This document shows positions 23,561-36,807 of a stretch of 64,000 nt of DNA, piece by piece. Numbering within the stretch: position 1 is the first letter of the stretch; every line of letters begins with the position of its first letter. The notes under the pieces were generated by a model. That model was not told where the DNA came from, ran no database searches, and saw only the letters and a list, made by a program, of their open reading frames with translations. The stretch spans positions 374,501-438,500 of the forward strand of contig JAODUP010000018.1 in the NCBI GenBank assembly GCA_025642065.1, read 5' to 3'. This stretch comes from Paralvinella palmiformis (taxonomy: Eukaryota > Annelida > Polychaeta > Terebellida > Alvinellidae). The position numbers and the translations under genes were made by a program.

Positions 23561-26500
23561 CTGTAAACAAACATAACATTATTACAAAGGAAGGTATGGC
23601 AAAGTCTTAGTTAATGAACTTAATGCTTTGAAATAATCTAGATTATTGAACATTTAACCATGATCCACAATATAAGTTGGTTATCCAATGTGGAAAGATG
23701 CACAGGAGGTGTTACTTAGGTTTTGGAACCTTAAAGATGATGGACACGGATGATGAATTTGGATCATCTTAAACTTGTGTGATTTATTGTATCATGGTAT
23801 ATTGCATAACCATCAAACATTGAACTATCTCGTAAAAATTATGTTACATTATTTAGTTGAATATAAAATTTTTAAATATGACCTAATAAGTGACATCTGA
23901 ATGTCAAAAAGCTATCAATATAGCCAAATATACACATAGCGTGTAAACAAACATTTATGTCAAAACATAGGTTAATGTATCTTAACTCTTTTGAGGCAGA
24001 TAAGACAACATTCTGTTGGCTTTACTTTAGCTGTACGTACTCATGAAACTACATCATTCCACTATTAATCGAATTGATTTAAGAACACATATTATCTTTT
24101 GTCAGTGGATTTATTCTGTCTTCAGATATCATCTTTCAATGGTGGAATAACATTCTGACCAATCAGAAGTCGGCTCAACTTTGAGGAATTCCCAAAAGAG
24201 GTAACTGTTTTGTACACCATAGCATCAATAAAACAGTATTATTGTCTGTTAATGAGTTGGGTTTAGTGCATAATCATGACAGTTACACACAAAAAAAGAT
24301 CACTAGTACCAAAAAGCATTGTTGTCTGGTTTAAAGGAATGGCTAGCTCCGTGTTAGAAATGGTGACAAATCTAACTGACTATTATGTGAATAAATTATT
24401 TAGATTTAAACGTTACCTTTAATGGTCACTGAGCTCAAAATTCCTGGACCAAGCTAGTGGAACCTTAGTGGCATACAGAATTTTGCTATTTAGAATCTGA
24501 CCATAAACAGCACGCAGAGTTTACTTTGAGCTTTCAACTCCAACATCATTCAAACAATAAACCTTTTTATAGTCCAAATAATTAGGAAATATGCAAAATA
24601 AGATACTTTTAATTGGGCAATATTTACCAAAAACTTTAATCTATTTGGATGATGAGCTTTCCACATGAAGCTAGATTAGAAATAATAAGAAACTTTCCTC
24701 ATTACCTTTCAACCATATTATCGTTTTCCGACATTATCATAATTTTTGTTACAGATATGGCAGAAAATATTTGCAAGTACCTCTGTTGGTACCTCAGCAA
24801 AAAAAGTAGCTGATGTATCAATTAATGAATGAAGTAAACATGGCATGATTTAAACCATTTTTATTTATGGTACATGTGATTTAGCAGCTGCAGTAGGAAG
24901 AATGTATGACTACATTAGAGTTCCCAGTTTATTATACTACGGATATGTTTCTCATTACTATACCATAGCAATTAATTTATTTTAAAAGAACATTTCCACT
25001 TTTTATGACAATCAGTTTGAATAGTGGAGGGCCAGAATGATATTTTTCCAATTCAGTTACCCCTGGGGAAGTAGATTTGAAATATACACTTGCCCCACAA
25101 ATATTTTCACTTTGCCAATAGATTTTTACCTGATCCAAAATTATTATTTATTTTCAAATCTGCTATATTTCACCTGGCTACACTTTCTGTTCGATGATAT
25201 ATTTTGTCAACAAACTTGCATTTTGTACCTTTGGCGATCATCAGTGAAGACTATTTCTGCTTTGCTAAGTTACCATCAGCCATGATTAATAGCTTACACA
25301 ATAACTAAGGCAGATATTAGGTCCACTTTTAAATAAAATTTTAAATTATCAAGGGCATGCAGCCAAGTCAAGTCCAATTAATAAAGCTTTTAATTGGCAA
25401 CTTCACCATTAAAATAGGCAGGTGTGTTTTCTCATGCAATCAATCTCCCTGATTTCTGATGTTGCATGGAATTAGCCACTTGCAGCCAGGTTCATATTGC
25501 GGATTATAGGTGTAGGTACCCAGCAAAATAGGGATTTTGTCACTGGCTTGCTCATCAGATATGCACACAGATACAGGAAGTGTTTACAGGAAGAAAAAAA
25601 TCAAAACCTCGAAATTGGCTTTGGAAGCAATTTTGTATGGAAATAAATGGTATTTTGTGAAATATCATCAATATTAAAATTTTTCTGGCCCTGATCGTGA
25701 TACATGTATGTGATAAGTTAAGAAATACTTAAAGGAACAGTTCACTTTCATTTCAAATTTCCAGAACTAATACAAATAAGGTCACACATGTTATAAATTA
25801 CTTCCAAATGTGGACACGATTACAAACCAGATATGAAAAATATACAGCAAAAGTGCTGGTGAATCAACTAAAACTAGTCTTTGGGTTCTGCAACTTTTGA
25901 AATCAGACACAGGTTGTATGCCTTCAAAGTCTGACATCACTAAGCATACGTTCTTTGTATGACCCAGCTGTAATAAGGTAAATAAGCATCAACCAAAGCA
26001 TATAATTTTGAAACAAAAAAATACATTTACAAATAGTACAGTTTAGTTGGTCCGAACTGCCTCACATGCTACTGAAATAGCTAAAAAAATATATAGTGAA
26101 ATTAAATATGAAGATTGTATTGTACTTTTGTAACACAAATTATGCAAGCTGTCAGATTTATGTTAATGAACTGTCAACTGCATCAGTTACTAGTAGTTAG
26201 TAGGTTGAATCAGAGGGAAGGCAAAATCATGTGAGGATGACTATGCCACAGCATCTGGATCAATTTGTGTTTGCTGGTGTCAGAGGATGTGACTATCTTC
26301 TTCCCACCATACAATCTGGTATTCAATGAAGTCATTATAGCTAGGTTCTAGCATTTTGGATCAAATCTGTTACATTCAGTATATCATGAATAGTTTGTGA
26401 ACATCACTTTTGGATTTGGTGTTCTTTTTAAGGGCATTATACATTTTAATCATAATATCTCAGAGTGACCCGTTCCTTTATTATGATCAGAGTCGGCACA

Positions 26501-26650
26501 AAATGTGGACACCTCAACATAAATGCACTTGAAACATGTGAAAACCAACTATCAATATTAAGAAACTGTGAGATGCCGAAAACTATGACATACAAAATGG
26601 TGGACAGGACTACACATAAACAAGGTAATATCTCGGAGCTAAATACGCAC
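23561..26650. other. PMCA intron, 3.1 kb
   Basis: AT-rich, with almost no microsatellites. It contains the possible inverted-repeat element at 25731-26479. Nothing else was recognised. Confidence 0.6.
25731..26479. mobile_element. Possible terminal-inverted-repeat element
   Basis: The left end AAAGGAACAGTTCACTTTC and the reverse complement of the right end AAAGGAACGGGTCACTCT share about 15 of 18 bases. They bracket 749 bases of AT-rich intron with no open frame of note. No clear target duplication was found, so this may be a degraded MITE or chance. Confidence 0.35.
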
Positions 26651-26864
26651 CAGCGAAGAGCAGTACGAGAATGATGGTTAGTTGATAGAGAGAATGTCCT
26701 ACGATATTCTGCAGCATATGTTTGGAGATCAGTGGTTTTGTTCTCCCATACGGCTTGCGATTAAGGAGCTCATCTGTTGGCAGCTCTGTGGCCAAAGCCA
26801 GTGACGCCAAGGTATCCATGATAAGATTAACCCACAACATTTGGATAGCCTTTAGTGGACTGTC
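26651..26864 (-). CDS. PMCA exon: TM6 and TM7
   Basis: This 214-nt exon (residues 804-874 plus a split codon) is phase 0 in and phase 1 out. TM6 is [20 protein letters not shown], which carries the conserved Asn and Asp of WVNLIMD that coordinate Ca2+ in Ca2+-ATPases. Then come [20 protein letters not shown] and TM7 ([13 protein letters not shown]). RKPYGRxKPLIS is a PMCA hallmark. The acceptor is TATCTCCAACAG and the donor is GTGCGT. Confidence 0.97.
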
Positions 26865-27111
26865 CTGTTGGAGATAAGCAAGTAAATCGTGTTTAGAGAA
26901 TACCGAAACAACCCCGAACAGAATAATAGCATGAACTAACTGAGGAACGACTAAATTTAAGGCTGGCTATATATTCACACAAAATTATGCAGCATAAGAT
27001 TAATAAATAACTGGAAAATATCTAACCATTTCATGATATTACATTAGACATACAGACAAACGTGCAGACATACATCACTCACACCTAACCACATTTCGAG
27101 CTAAAACATAC

Positions 27112-27303
27112 CTTAATGGCACAGGCACCTAAGAAAGCAACAGTGACTGCAACACAATTTACAGTGAGCTGAAACTGGAGGAATTTTGCTATGCTGTCAT
27201 AGACGTTTCGTCCCCACATGACAGCTTTAACAATACTTGTGAAATTATCATCTGTCAGTATGATGTCAGATGCCTCCTTTGCCACATCTGTGCCAGCAAT
27301 ACC
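27112..27303 (-). CDS. PMCA exon: P domain to TM5
   Basis: This 192-nt exon (residues 740-803) is phase 0 at both ends. It encodes [40 protein letters not shown], and TM5 [19 protein letters not shown]. [21 protein letters not shown] is one of the most conserved stretches of PMCA. The acceptor is TTATTTTCAG and the donor is GTATGT. Only a 153-base intron separates it from the preceding exon. Confidence 0.98.
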
Positions 27304-27456
27304 CTGAAAATAACAAAGAGGTTACTGTTAGTGAAAGGCTTATGGACAACCAGAAACACAAACATTTCTTGTATGTGTATGGAGTACGGCTTTCATCCTC
27401 TCGGAAGGAATACTCAACACGACAACGTCAACATCGCAGTAATGCTAATGTCTCAC

Positions 27457-27651
27457 CATGGCAAATCCTACATCAGCTTTTTTCAGGGCAGGCCCATCAT
27501 TTGTTCCATCACCAGTGACAGCCACCACTTCTCTGTTAGGATTTAGCCTACTCTCGATGATGCCCTTGACCAGCGTGTACTTGTCTGTTGGAGATGAGCG
27601 TGCTAGCACACGCAGACGAGGCCATGTCTTGTCAAAGAGCTCTGAGTTTAC
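27457..27651 (-). CDS. PMCA exon: P domain with [10 protein letters not shown]
   Basis: This 195-nt exon (residues 675-739) is phase 0 at both ends. It encodes [36 protein letters not shown], and [19 protein letters not shown], ending [13 protein letters not shown] is the Mg2+-coordinating P-domain signature and [11 protein letters not shown] the conserved segment before it. The acceptor (AAATTGTCAG) has a weak pyrimidine tract but is the only one that fits the phase. The donor is GTGAGA. Confidence 0.97.
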
Positions 27652-29006
27652 CTGACAATTTAAATTTTCTCTATCAGAACCATGTGAAATGCAATTTACA
27701 ATTAACATCACAAAGCCAACTAACAACTGATTATATTTTATAGATAAAACAATATTGTTAGCCACACAAGGTAAATCCATAATCAACAAAAGAGAAAGCC
27801 CCTTCAGATCTTCACTAATATTTAAGTATAACCAGTATAAAAAGTGTGTGTGTGTGTTGGTTCTCTGTGCATTGGTTAAAATGGTGAGGTTTGCCAGATC
27901 TCCACCAAATGAATGACTTGACCCTTAGAAAGTTGAGAACATTGTAACGTTAGAACATGAGTGTATGTATATAAGAATAAGATTTGAGAATTCCTCATCT
28001 GAGCCACTGAAGAAAGATACAGTTTGGGACTTTGGCTATAAGTAATGGGATTTACAAACAGTAATGATAACTGGTTACTTTCTGGGATATCTGGCTTCTG
28101 TCAAAGTGTAGCAATATATATTAATAGGGAATGATTTCTGAAGGAGATACTGTTACGTATTTCCAACACACCTATATGTGAATAAAAGCTTTTGTGTTTG
28201 GGAGCAGCTGGTAAAAATGATTTTAAACCGATGCAATTAATAACCCATTCAATAAATGTAATTTGCAAGAAATATGTATCCAAATATTTGCTAATGATTT
28301 CTAATCAAAAACTTTTTTTGTTACTATAATTGTCTTTTAAATGTTTATTTTCCGTATTAGGAAAAGACAAAAACGGTTAGTCAAATCATACTGAAACAAA
28401 CAAGTGAGCAATAAATTATTATATCAACATTCAAATTCGAGCCATAGGCATGAGTTAGTTCAGTTAACTAACACAATTAAAAACAGCATAACAACAGTCA
28501 TTCCTCCTCCTATCAATGCCTCAGCACAGCTGTTAGGCATTTGAACATGCAAACTGGGGTAAATGTTATCATTGTTCAACAACAATAATTTATTACTGAT
28601 AAGGTGTAAGGTGATGGAATGAGGTAACCCAAAAGTTGGAACACCACAGAAGCAGCCAACAAGGTGCTCACCGGTAATTCCTTGATCTGATCTGTAGTCA
28701 TTGTTCGTCTCTGATAACAAGATAACAGTCCACATAAAACCAGTTAAAGCACATTAAACAAGTGATTAGCTCATACAGGTTGGCGTTTATCAATTTACTT
28801 ACTGACACACTGCACCCTGACATCAAAACCTAAACTTGCCGTCAAACAAAATCTGCACAGAAGGAAAGTGGTCATTTCTAATTTGAAGTAAAAAAAGGTT
28901 ATCTTTCTACGTCACTTTAGAATTCTACTTTCTGTGATGCGCTGCACGAGGTGCAACTTGACTGAAGGTCATAACAATGGACGAGAACGGCTTCGTCGAC
29001 ACTTAC
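27652..29006. other. PMCA intron, 1.35 kb
   Basis: AT-rich sequence with one short GT run near 27.85 kb. No exon or element was recognised. Confidence 0.6.
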
Positions 29007-29186
29007 CTGATTATCATCTCCACGAATGCACTGATTAAACTCCTTGCCCTCTAGGACCAGGAAGTCTTCACCTGGCTTAATGATGCCACATTTTGCTGCG
29101 ATTGATCGTGCTGTATTTACATTATCTCCGGTCACCATTCTTACGGTTATGCCTGCACGCTGACACTTCCTAATGGCATCTGGCAC
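29007..29186 (-). CDS. PMCA exon: P domain with TGDN
   Basis: This 180-nt exon (residues 615-674) is phase 0 at both ends. It begins [20 protein letters not shown] and continues [20 protein letters not shown], ending in [20 protein letters not shown] is a conserved P-domain motif, and [16 protein letters not shown] matches human PMCA almost exactly. The acceptor is TATTTTTAG and the donor is GTAAGT. Confidence 0.98.
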
Positions 29187-29343
29187 CTAAAAATAATAAA
29201 TAAAATGAGATCAGTATTTATCGCTAGCATCCCAAATCAGGAAACCAGAGCCATTATTATTTCTGTGATATTTATTGGTATGTGTGCTTCATTCGGTCAC
29301 AGTAATAACACAAGTATACAACTGTTTCAGTCAATAACATTAC

Positions 29344-29462
29344 CTCAGGCCTAACTGGATCTTCAATGCCAACAACACAGAGGCATGTTAAGTTAGCCAT
29401 GGTGGAAGCCTCATCCTCAAAATTAGCATTAGCTATAACTTCTTCATTTATTGCAGGGTTTT
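29344..29462 (-). CDS. PMCA exon: hinge to P domain, GIEDPVRPE
   Basis: This 119-nt exon (residues 575-614) is phase 1 in and phase 0 out. It encodes ENPAINEEVIANANFEDEA, then STMANLTCLCVVGIEDPVRPE. The last part is the classic PMCA sequence at the return from the N domain to the P domain. The first part is an acidic, variable surface loop. The acceptor is TTTTCCTTCAG and the donor is GTAATG. Confidence 0.97.
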
Positions 29463-29896
29463 CTGAAGGAAAACAAAAGAAAAATGTGTTCAGCAGAGAC
29501 AAAAGATAATAACGTATAGTGATAATACTACATCAGAAAATAACACACACACAGGTAAAACAGATAAATCTCTTCCAGTATAGCCATATACTAAATCTAA
29601 ACAAGCTGCATCAAAACAATACAAAACTGCATTTGAGGTAACATGCTGTTCATGTAATCCATACAGATAATTATCACATTTGATTTTGTTCAAACACCCA
29701 TTACAGTTAACGGACAACTGTAACTTCAAAGACTGGGTGGCAGTTAAGTGAACTAATTTCTGCTTTACATGATCCAAGCTAAAACTTAGTAGCAGCTATG
29801 CTTGTTCTTAACAAAACTATTTTTTTGGCACGAGCAGGTCATATGATGATGTAGTACATAACAACAACAACAACCTGTATTACAAGACACACTGAC

Positions 29897-30039
29897 CTGG
29901 TACATAGTCCTTAAAGGCTACACATATGGTTCTGAGCCCATCTGATGCCATTGGCTGTATGACATTGGAAACAATGGTTTCCTGATCTCTTACTGTAAAT
30001 TTAACTGGTTCTCCATCTTTACCAATAATCCAGTTGCAC
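29897..30039 (-). CDS. PMCA exon: nucleotide-binding domain, DGLRTI
   Basis: This 143-nt exon (residues 527-574) takes two bases from the previous exon and leaves one. It encodes KCNWIIGKDGEPVKFT, then VSNVIQPMASDGLRTICVAF and KDYVPG. PMASDGLRTICVA matches the PMACDGLRTICVAYRDF block of vertebrate PMCA. The acceptor is TTTGTTAG and the donor is GTCAGT. The intron that precedes it (30040-32470) is about 2.4 kb. Confidence 0.96.
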
Positions 30040-32470
30040 CTAACAAATAAATGTTAACAGATTTCTAGTAAATGTTGGCAGCATTAAACAATCACATTTA
30101 AATGGATTATATGGACAAACACACATTGTGTTAAGCTATATGACAATCAGGTCTGCAGCAATGTCTTTTTTTCTGATTGGTTAAATAAATATTTACTTTG
30201 TATTAAATTAGTGACCCACCACCGATCACAAGGCATTTTTGTGCTGTCATTAGGTGGACTTAATATGAAGAAGAAAAACTCTAGGTACTCTATCGTCAAT
30301 AATCAGTTGTTTCAATAATCTAAACCTTCAGCCATCATACTTCATTTATTTGAGTAACTAACAAAACCTTTTAACTTTGCAGGATGTCAGAAACTGAAAT
30401 GGAATTATGGCTACTATCCCAGCTCACAATGGACTAGTTGCCAGTTAGGTAGTTTTCCCAACTGTTCACTAGGTGCAGTGCCGTTTTCAAAATATCTTGC
30501 GAGGTTGGCTAACGAGAGACTTTGAAAACATAAAAATCCTACAATTTAGATCTAGTACAGAATATATAGGCAGATATCTGCCTTTGTTCTCACTAGATTG
30601 GCTCCACATATATGGAAAAACATGAGTCTGAAAACCTGAGTTTTACTAAGAATACTTCCGCGGCCTTCTTTATAATCATGTAAAGTATATATGGGAGATC
30701 CCAGAGATAGCGGACAACCGTGTTTGTTTACAATTATTAATCACCATCAATGACATGCACTTAAAACGAAATACATTTTCTATTGGCTTAAATGGTATTG
30801 CATCCAAAAACAATAGTTAATAGACCGATTCAATTACCCCTGCTGCCAACATGCGGCTGAATTTCACACTAGAATCACTGTGTTGCATGGCGATTTACGT
30901 GTGTAGTGGCTGATAAATGTCTCACTGAAAAGCTGTATTTAGGCTATTTACTACCTATATTTGGATTTTATTAATAGTCCATTAAGGGTATGTGATCTCC
31001 AGATCAAAATTTAGCATTTAATAGGAATGGCATAAACTTCATTGAATAGATATATGCCACTAAACTAAGTAATGTTCAGCACAATTTGCATGGCTGTTAT
31101 GGTCCGGCCTATCTAGTTCATACTTATTTTTTTAGAACTTCTGCCATCTGACATGACGATGTGAATGGATTTAATCAATGATCACATAAATTATAATTCA
31201 ATAGGTAATTGCTCTTACTGTTACATTAGTATTTATGCATAATATCGTGTATTGAAAGTGAACTGTTTTTTTTCTGAATCAGCCATTCTTGCAATGTTTA
31301 CGACTTATAAATGTCAATAACATTTTTTATTTAATAATATACAGGTGATAGGGATATGATTGGTTCTCAGGTACAAATAAAAATAATATTTCCAAAATGC
31401 TACATTAAATATTTAAAAAAAATCTTCATTAAAATCAATTTACGTTCAGCTAAAAGTTTAATTTTAAAATCATTTATTTAATCCATTGAAACCCATGCTA
31501 AATAATCTCCTACAAGTCAGCATGAATAACTAAGGTTTAGCTGTGTCATTCATCTGAAAGATCGGTCCGCTCAATCATTGGGTTATAGCTTGATAAATAT
31601 TGTGTTAAATCCTTTGAAAAGACACAATCGTTCAGCTGAAATACTTAATACTGAAACTCTTAGTCTGCATGTAATATGAAATAATTTGCTGAAAGATTTC
31701 CAGTTTATTGTTAGCGAAAAGTTGCCATCCCATGTTAACAGTGGGCGCCATAGCTGTTTCTAACCCGAGACTGCAGTTGGTAACCGATGCAATGCATTTC
31801 GCCTGGATCGGTCTATTGCAAACAAATTTTGATAATTGCAAGTAACTGGCAGATTATTACAATACGTTTTCAGTGTTGTTGATCCATCAGCTTGTCAATC
31901 CACATGCAACTCAGGGGGCTGTCAGAGGCAGTTGAGCAAGGTCTCATATAAAATACATTCAGACATAATTTACATTTGTACTGATATGTTTTCCTCGCTG
32001 GTCAATATTGAGCAGTGAAGATGACAAACATCATCCCACAAACATGCGGATGTCAACCAATGCCATTTATCACGACTCGCTGCAGCGAATGATGGTCGGT
32101 CTGAGCCACTTATCTGATCTTGTTTACATGCTTTTCTAACTGACCTTTTCGATGTTTTAAAAATGTTCAGAATAAAAATGCCAAGTTTACTGGTACAGTG
32201 TTATGTGTGTCAGGTTGATGTTGGTTTCGAAAAAGTGGTGTTTTTTTCTACATTGGTGTATCAGTGTCTGGATAGATCTGGGAGGTGGAGCACCAGTGAT
32301 TGACCTCCCTGGAAGTCGAGACAGGGCCCCCAGCGAATGTTTATCTGGATCTGGCAACTGAGCCATTGTCATAACTTTAGAACAGCTGACATGGTGGCGA
32401 TACTTCTGAGCATTGTGTCATAAAACATTTGAACAATTACAGAGTCCTATTAAAGATCCAGAATACTTAC
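30040..32470. other. PMCA intron, 2.4 kb
   Basis: AT-rich sequence without microsatellites. Near 31.26 kb, TTGAAAGTGAACTGTTTTTT resembles the inverted end seen at 25731, but no partner was found. Confidence 0.55.
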
Positions 32471-32712
32471 TTTTTCAGTAGTATCTCTGAAGCGCCTTTG
32501 GTGAAGAGGCGAAAGCCACCATTTTCCCTCGGTATAATGGTTCCCATAGATTTGCGCACAGAGTTGAAAGTGTACACCTTGATGAATTTATCTTCCGTCA
32601 TTTCCTCTCTGATATGCTCATAGCTGCGGCCCAGGTGTATGACGAAGCTAAGAAGGGAGCACTCGGTCTTGTTACCAAGTTGAGTTGGTAACTCTCCAGG
32701 ATTTTCTGGAGG
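32471..32712 (-). CDS. PMCA exon: nucleotide-binding domain with KGASE
   Basis: This 242-nt exon (residues 447-526) is phase 0 in and leaves two bases at a GTAAGT donor. It runs from [20 protein letters not shown] through [20 protein letters not shown] to [28 protein letters not shown] and KGASE form the ATP pocket of the N domain; the KGASE lysine is the FITC-reactive lysine of Ca2+-ATPases. The intron upstream is only about 650 bases. Confidence 0.97.
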
Positions 32713-33365
32713 CTGTATATACATAACATGTGCATCAATTCAAACAGGCTGCTTAACAGCATTAAGCCACTCTAATAATGACTACTAACTTAACCTTCAC
32801 AACATGGTACACCAGAAGAAATCAACTTTTTAACATACCATCATCCAGGTTTTTAAAGCTGAAGTCAAAACCAAATACATTCTAACAATTTGTGATAGAC
32901 AATTTCCGCAACGCATGTGCAGTTCACATCTAATGTAGTTTGCATGTCAGTGAAGCCATGTAGTAGCATGGAACAAGTGTAATTCACTAATTGTTTGTAA
33001 ATTTATGTTTTGTGGGATTCACAGAACTAAATCGATCTACAAGTTCTTGTAGCAGTTTCTTTTTTATTAAATATAACGTAGAATTATTTTTACTAATAGA
33101 CAAGTTTATTTGTATGGGGAAAGTTGACAGTTTATTTTTGCCTGAAAACATTACATGTTATTGAAAATAAATCATCAAGATGGGAACTGTAATAGACTTG
33201 TTATCAATATATGAAACATATTGCAACCTCTATGATCTCACAATTGGCAAAAGAATGTTTTTATCAGATGCTTCAGCGAGCCCAGTGAAACACGACCCAC
33301 AAACAGACGTTCACTAGATGGCGCAGTCGTCACGGAAATCATCTACTACATCTTTAGTAACTCAC

Positions 33366-33472
33366 AATAACTCTTGTAGCATAACTACTGTTGATGGACA
33401 CAGATTTGGCAAAGACATCAACTAAGTTCTTGGGAAGTTCTTCAGCACTAGGTAACTTTTTATAATGGGCTC
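33366..33472 (-). CDS. PMCA exon: early nucleotide-binding domain
   Basis: This 107-nt exon (residues 411-446) is phase 1 in and phase 0 out, with a GTGAGT donor. It encodes AHYKKLPSAEELPKNLVDVF, then AKSVSINSSYATRVI. SINSSYATRVI corresponds to the AINSAYTTKIL segment of vertebrate PMCA, at the start of the nucleotide-binding domain. It is too short to stand out as an open frame alone and was placed by homology and phase. Confidence 0.95.
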
Positions 33473-33590
33473 CTGAAAAATGGCACATTTCTTCATTACA
33501 ATGAATGCAAATTTTATGAAAGGCAAACATTGCAGAAGTTACCTAATAATGAGATTTCATTTAATAAAATTGAGTAGCAGGGACATGTTA

Positions 33591-33782
<192 letters not shown>

Positions 33783-33962
33783 TTATGCATCAAGCAATGT
33801 ATCTTAGCAATATTTCATTCATTATTACAATTATTTAACCTGATTGTACAGTAATTAGTTCCAAGCTAAAGCCTGAAAGATGCAACAAATCAGGAACTAT
33901 AACACATACATTTTCACCATCTTAAGGTGTATTAATAGTTTGTTACCAGCACTAGTACATAC

Positions 33963-34165
33963 CCTAACAGAATAAGCCAAGGACAGCGTAACAGCGAGTG
34001 GGAGACCCTCCGGTACAGCTACCACCAGTACGGTGACACCAATGATGAAAAACTTAACAAAGTACTGGATATAATAAAGATCCCATTCCTTGCCTTGAAT
34101 GGCAAACTTCTCTACACAGAAGCGCAGAATGAGGATCACCACTGTTATAACCGCAATGGCCGTTC
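33963..34165 (-). CDS. PMCA exon: TM3, TM4 with PEGLP
   Basis: This 203-nt exon (residues 298-365) is phase 1 in and phase 0 out. TM3 is [15 protein letters not shown]. After a short extracellular loop (KEWDLYYIQ) comes TM4, [20 protein letters not shown], followed by [14 protein letters not shown]. The Glu of PEGLP in TM4 is a Ca2+-coordinating residue in Ca2+-ATPases. The acceptor has a long A/T tract (TTTTTTTTTAATTTAG) and the donor is GTATGT. Confidence 0.97.
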
Positions 34166-34720
34166 CTAAATTAAAAAAAAAAAAACACCAAATACAAATG
34201 ACTAAGCTGATGAAGCTTCTACAAGACTCGTACATAACTGCAGCAATATATGGAACACTAACTGTATTTAAGAAGAGGATAATGTTAATAATTATTTAAA
34301 TAATTCATCTCATAAAGGGGTTCAAACAGCAGCAACTTTATACTACGTCATCAGCAAAATATAATTATAAAAGTCTGATTTGACAAAAGCTACAGTTACA
34401 ATGCACAAACATTGAAACCTAGCCAGAACAATTCCAGAACGAACACCCATCAAATTAATTGACACACTAGACAGCAGTAAAATGCAGTAAAAAAACATTT
34501 ACAAATTGTTTAAACCTATCGTAGCTGATTAACACAAAATATAACAGCTATCATAAAAAAAGTACTTCAAGAGTAGAAAACCATCCTAAACTTTTGCCTG
34601 AACCTTGACAATCACTGAGAAAATATTTGTTAGTATCAGTTGTATATTGGTGTGTAGAGTTGGAAGTATATTCCGTGACTTTAAAAGTGTCAGAATACGA
34701 TGTCTATTTTGATAACACAC

Positions 34721-34811
34721 CTGCATAGCCGATCTGGATAGCTAGTTTAGTCAGTTTTGCTTGTAGGACAGACTTCTCCTTACGACCCGATGTCTTTTCT
34801 CCTGCAGGTTT
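34721..34811 (-). CDS. PMCA exon: lipid-binding stretch leading to TM3
   Basis: This 91-nt exon (residues 268-297 plus a split codon) is phase 0 in and phase 1 out. It encodes KPAGEKTSGRKEKSVLQAKL, then TKLAIQIGYAG. The KEKSVLQxKLTKLAxQIG block is nearly identical to vertebrate PMCA and in that family forms the acidic-phospholipid-responsive region just before TM3. The acceptor is CATTTCAG and the donor is GTGTGT. Confidence 0.96.
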
Positions 34812-35080
34812 CTGAAATGAGAGAACACGAAATAAACTTCTCTCTCCCACAATAATGAACAAGTTAAATATTCTGTAAGCCCATGATTTAAGTACAGTTT
34901 AATGGAGATAAGCTATTCCTGAACTGCTGAAAATGACCCAACACAGGTCGTATATTCTTCGCAATAAATTAACGCATTTAGACTGCCACATCCATAGGAG
35001 ATGCCACAACATAACAACAACAGATCCAGAAGCACCAACAGCAACAACAATAACCACAGCCACGACTGATAATAAGTTAC

Positions 35081-35196
35081 CTCTTTGCTCTTGTCCTTGA
35101 TCTCTTTCATCTTCACCTCTTCAGTCTGAGCAAGTGGCGCCCCCTTCGGATTGTTGGCATTTTCTTGGTATTTGGGATTGTTCATTTTGTCGCCAT
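35081..35196 (-). CDS. PMCA exon: variable charged linker before TM3
   Basis: This 116-nt exon (residues 229-267) enters in phase 1 and leaves in phase 0 at a GTAACT donor. It encodes DGDKMNNPKYQENANNPKG, then APLAQTEEVKMKEIKDKSKE. The sequence is poorly conserved and rich in Lys, Glu and Asn, as expected for the linker between the actuator domain and TM3. I place it by phase and by position between two unmistakable exons. The Lys-rich end runs into the lipid-binding segment of the next exon. Confidence 0.9.
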
Positions 35197-36740
35197 CTGT
35201 TGATATAATTACCAAATGTTTACTCTCCGTGTTGGTAATATCCTGACAAACCCAGCAAAACTTGTAATAATATGTAATGGAGTATAGCAACACTTATTAG
35301 AAACTGTGGTACAATAGGATTATACAACGAGCTTTAAGTTTAACACTGTGATTACATATTAATACGAAAGCATATCTTCAAAGGACTATGCATGCGCAAA
35401 CTTTATTTTTGTACATAAAATTGTAATCAATATGTAAATACTAAAGAGTACTAAACTGGACCCAACTGAACTTCATGCATGCAGAGGCATATTTGTTTAA
35501 TACAAATCTTATTTATTTGTTTGATACCAATATCAGTAAAGAGAATATAGTATTAGATCAATGGCCACAGTTATAACAGAAACATGCAGCTGGGAAAAGC
35601 ACAGCAACAACCAATATAACTTAACATTTAAAAGACCAAATGTTATTGTGGCTAATGAATGGAACTGCTGCACAAGATATAGTACTGGACCGCTTTGTAA
35701 GGCCACATAGGTCTGTACCTAACCTTTGAAGTCTAAAATTTAAAGATGGTAAACTCTTCCCCCATCACATGCACACACTTTTCACACAGGCCTTATTTAG
35801 TTTAAAGGGGGTTTACAGATGCCATTAGATTGTAATTTTGACCATTTGGGCATCAGCAATAACGAAGGAAAGTAACGAGGTAAGAAAATAATATTTTGGC
35901 TAACTGAAAAACCCATTAATATTATTAATAACTGACCAACAAACAGCGAACAAAAAGCCTAATGATAGATTGCATCGGTATTTAAGTACAAGCAAATCAT
36001 TGATCGGACATAAAAAAGCAAGCCGTCAGCTGATTATGGGATGTAAAAGCCTTTGTTGAAAGGGCGAGGAATAAAATAAACAGACTGATATGGATCTGCT
36101 ATTATCATCCTGACTACATTTTAAAAATGACTCATCCAATATCAGATTTCTTACAGGTGTTACCCTCCGAGTGTGTGTTCGGTGTGAATTCATTCTGTCC
36201 TCAAATGTTATGTCTAATTAGTGTCTAGTGCAACACAGACACACTTCGTCTGTATTAAGTTATTAATTACTGGTATCTATCACAATAGATGTTTTTTAAA
36301 GTAACCGTGAGAAATCCAGTGATTCTCGAGCCAACAGCAGCTTCATTGCTAACAACCAATGCACCACGTTTACTACAAGGAAATCAGTGTAACAAGAGAA
36401 GGTCAAAGAATAAAGCTACCAAGGAAAATGTGAATGATACAAATCTTGATAAAATAGCACCACACCGCAAGTCTCCGTGTTGGATCTGATTAGATTAAAA
36501 CTTTACATGATGCGCGAACGACTTCAATGAAATCCCTCTCTTTGATCAAGTAATGCTTTACACTTCAAACACCCACTAGTAGTAGTATTTATTTTTAAGG
36601 CATAGCACAAATATGATGTATCAACAGAAAGACATGGACAGATCTAAAGTTAAGTTCAGTCGAGCTGTTTAGCCTCAGTGTTGGTCAGATCTGGGAAATA
36701 CAACTGAGGGACGACAGTCCTAGGGAAATATATCTCACAA

Positions 36741-36807
36741 ATATGAGCATGAGCTTGATTCAAACCTGCAACCTGTAGGTTTGTAGAACAGTGCTCTAAC
36801 CACTTTG
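36741..36807 (-). mobile_element. tRNA-derived SINE head
   Basis: The minus strand reads CAAAGTGGTTAGAGCACTGT, then CCTACAGGTTGCAGG and the B box GGTTTGAATC. A and B boxes are correctly ordered but there is no tRNA fold. It lies in the PMCA intron 35197-42613. Confidence 0.5.
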
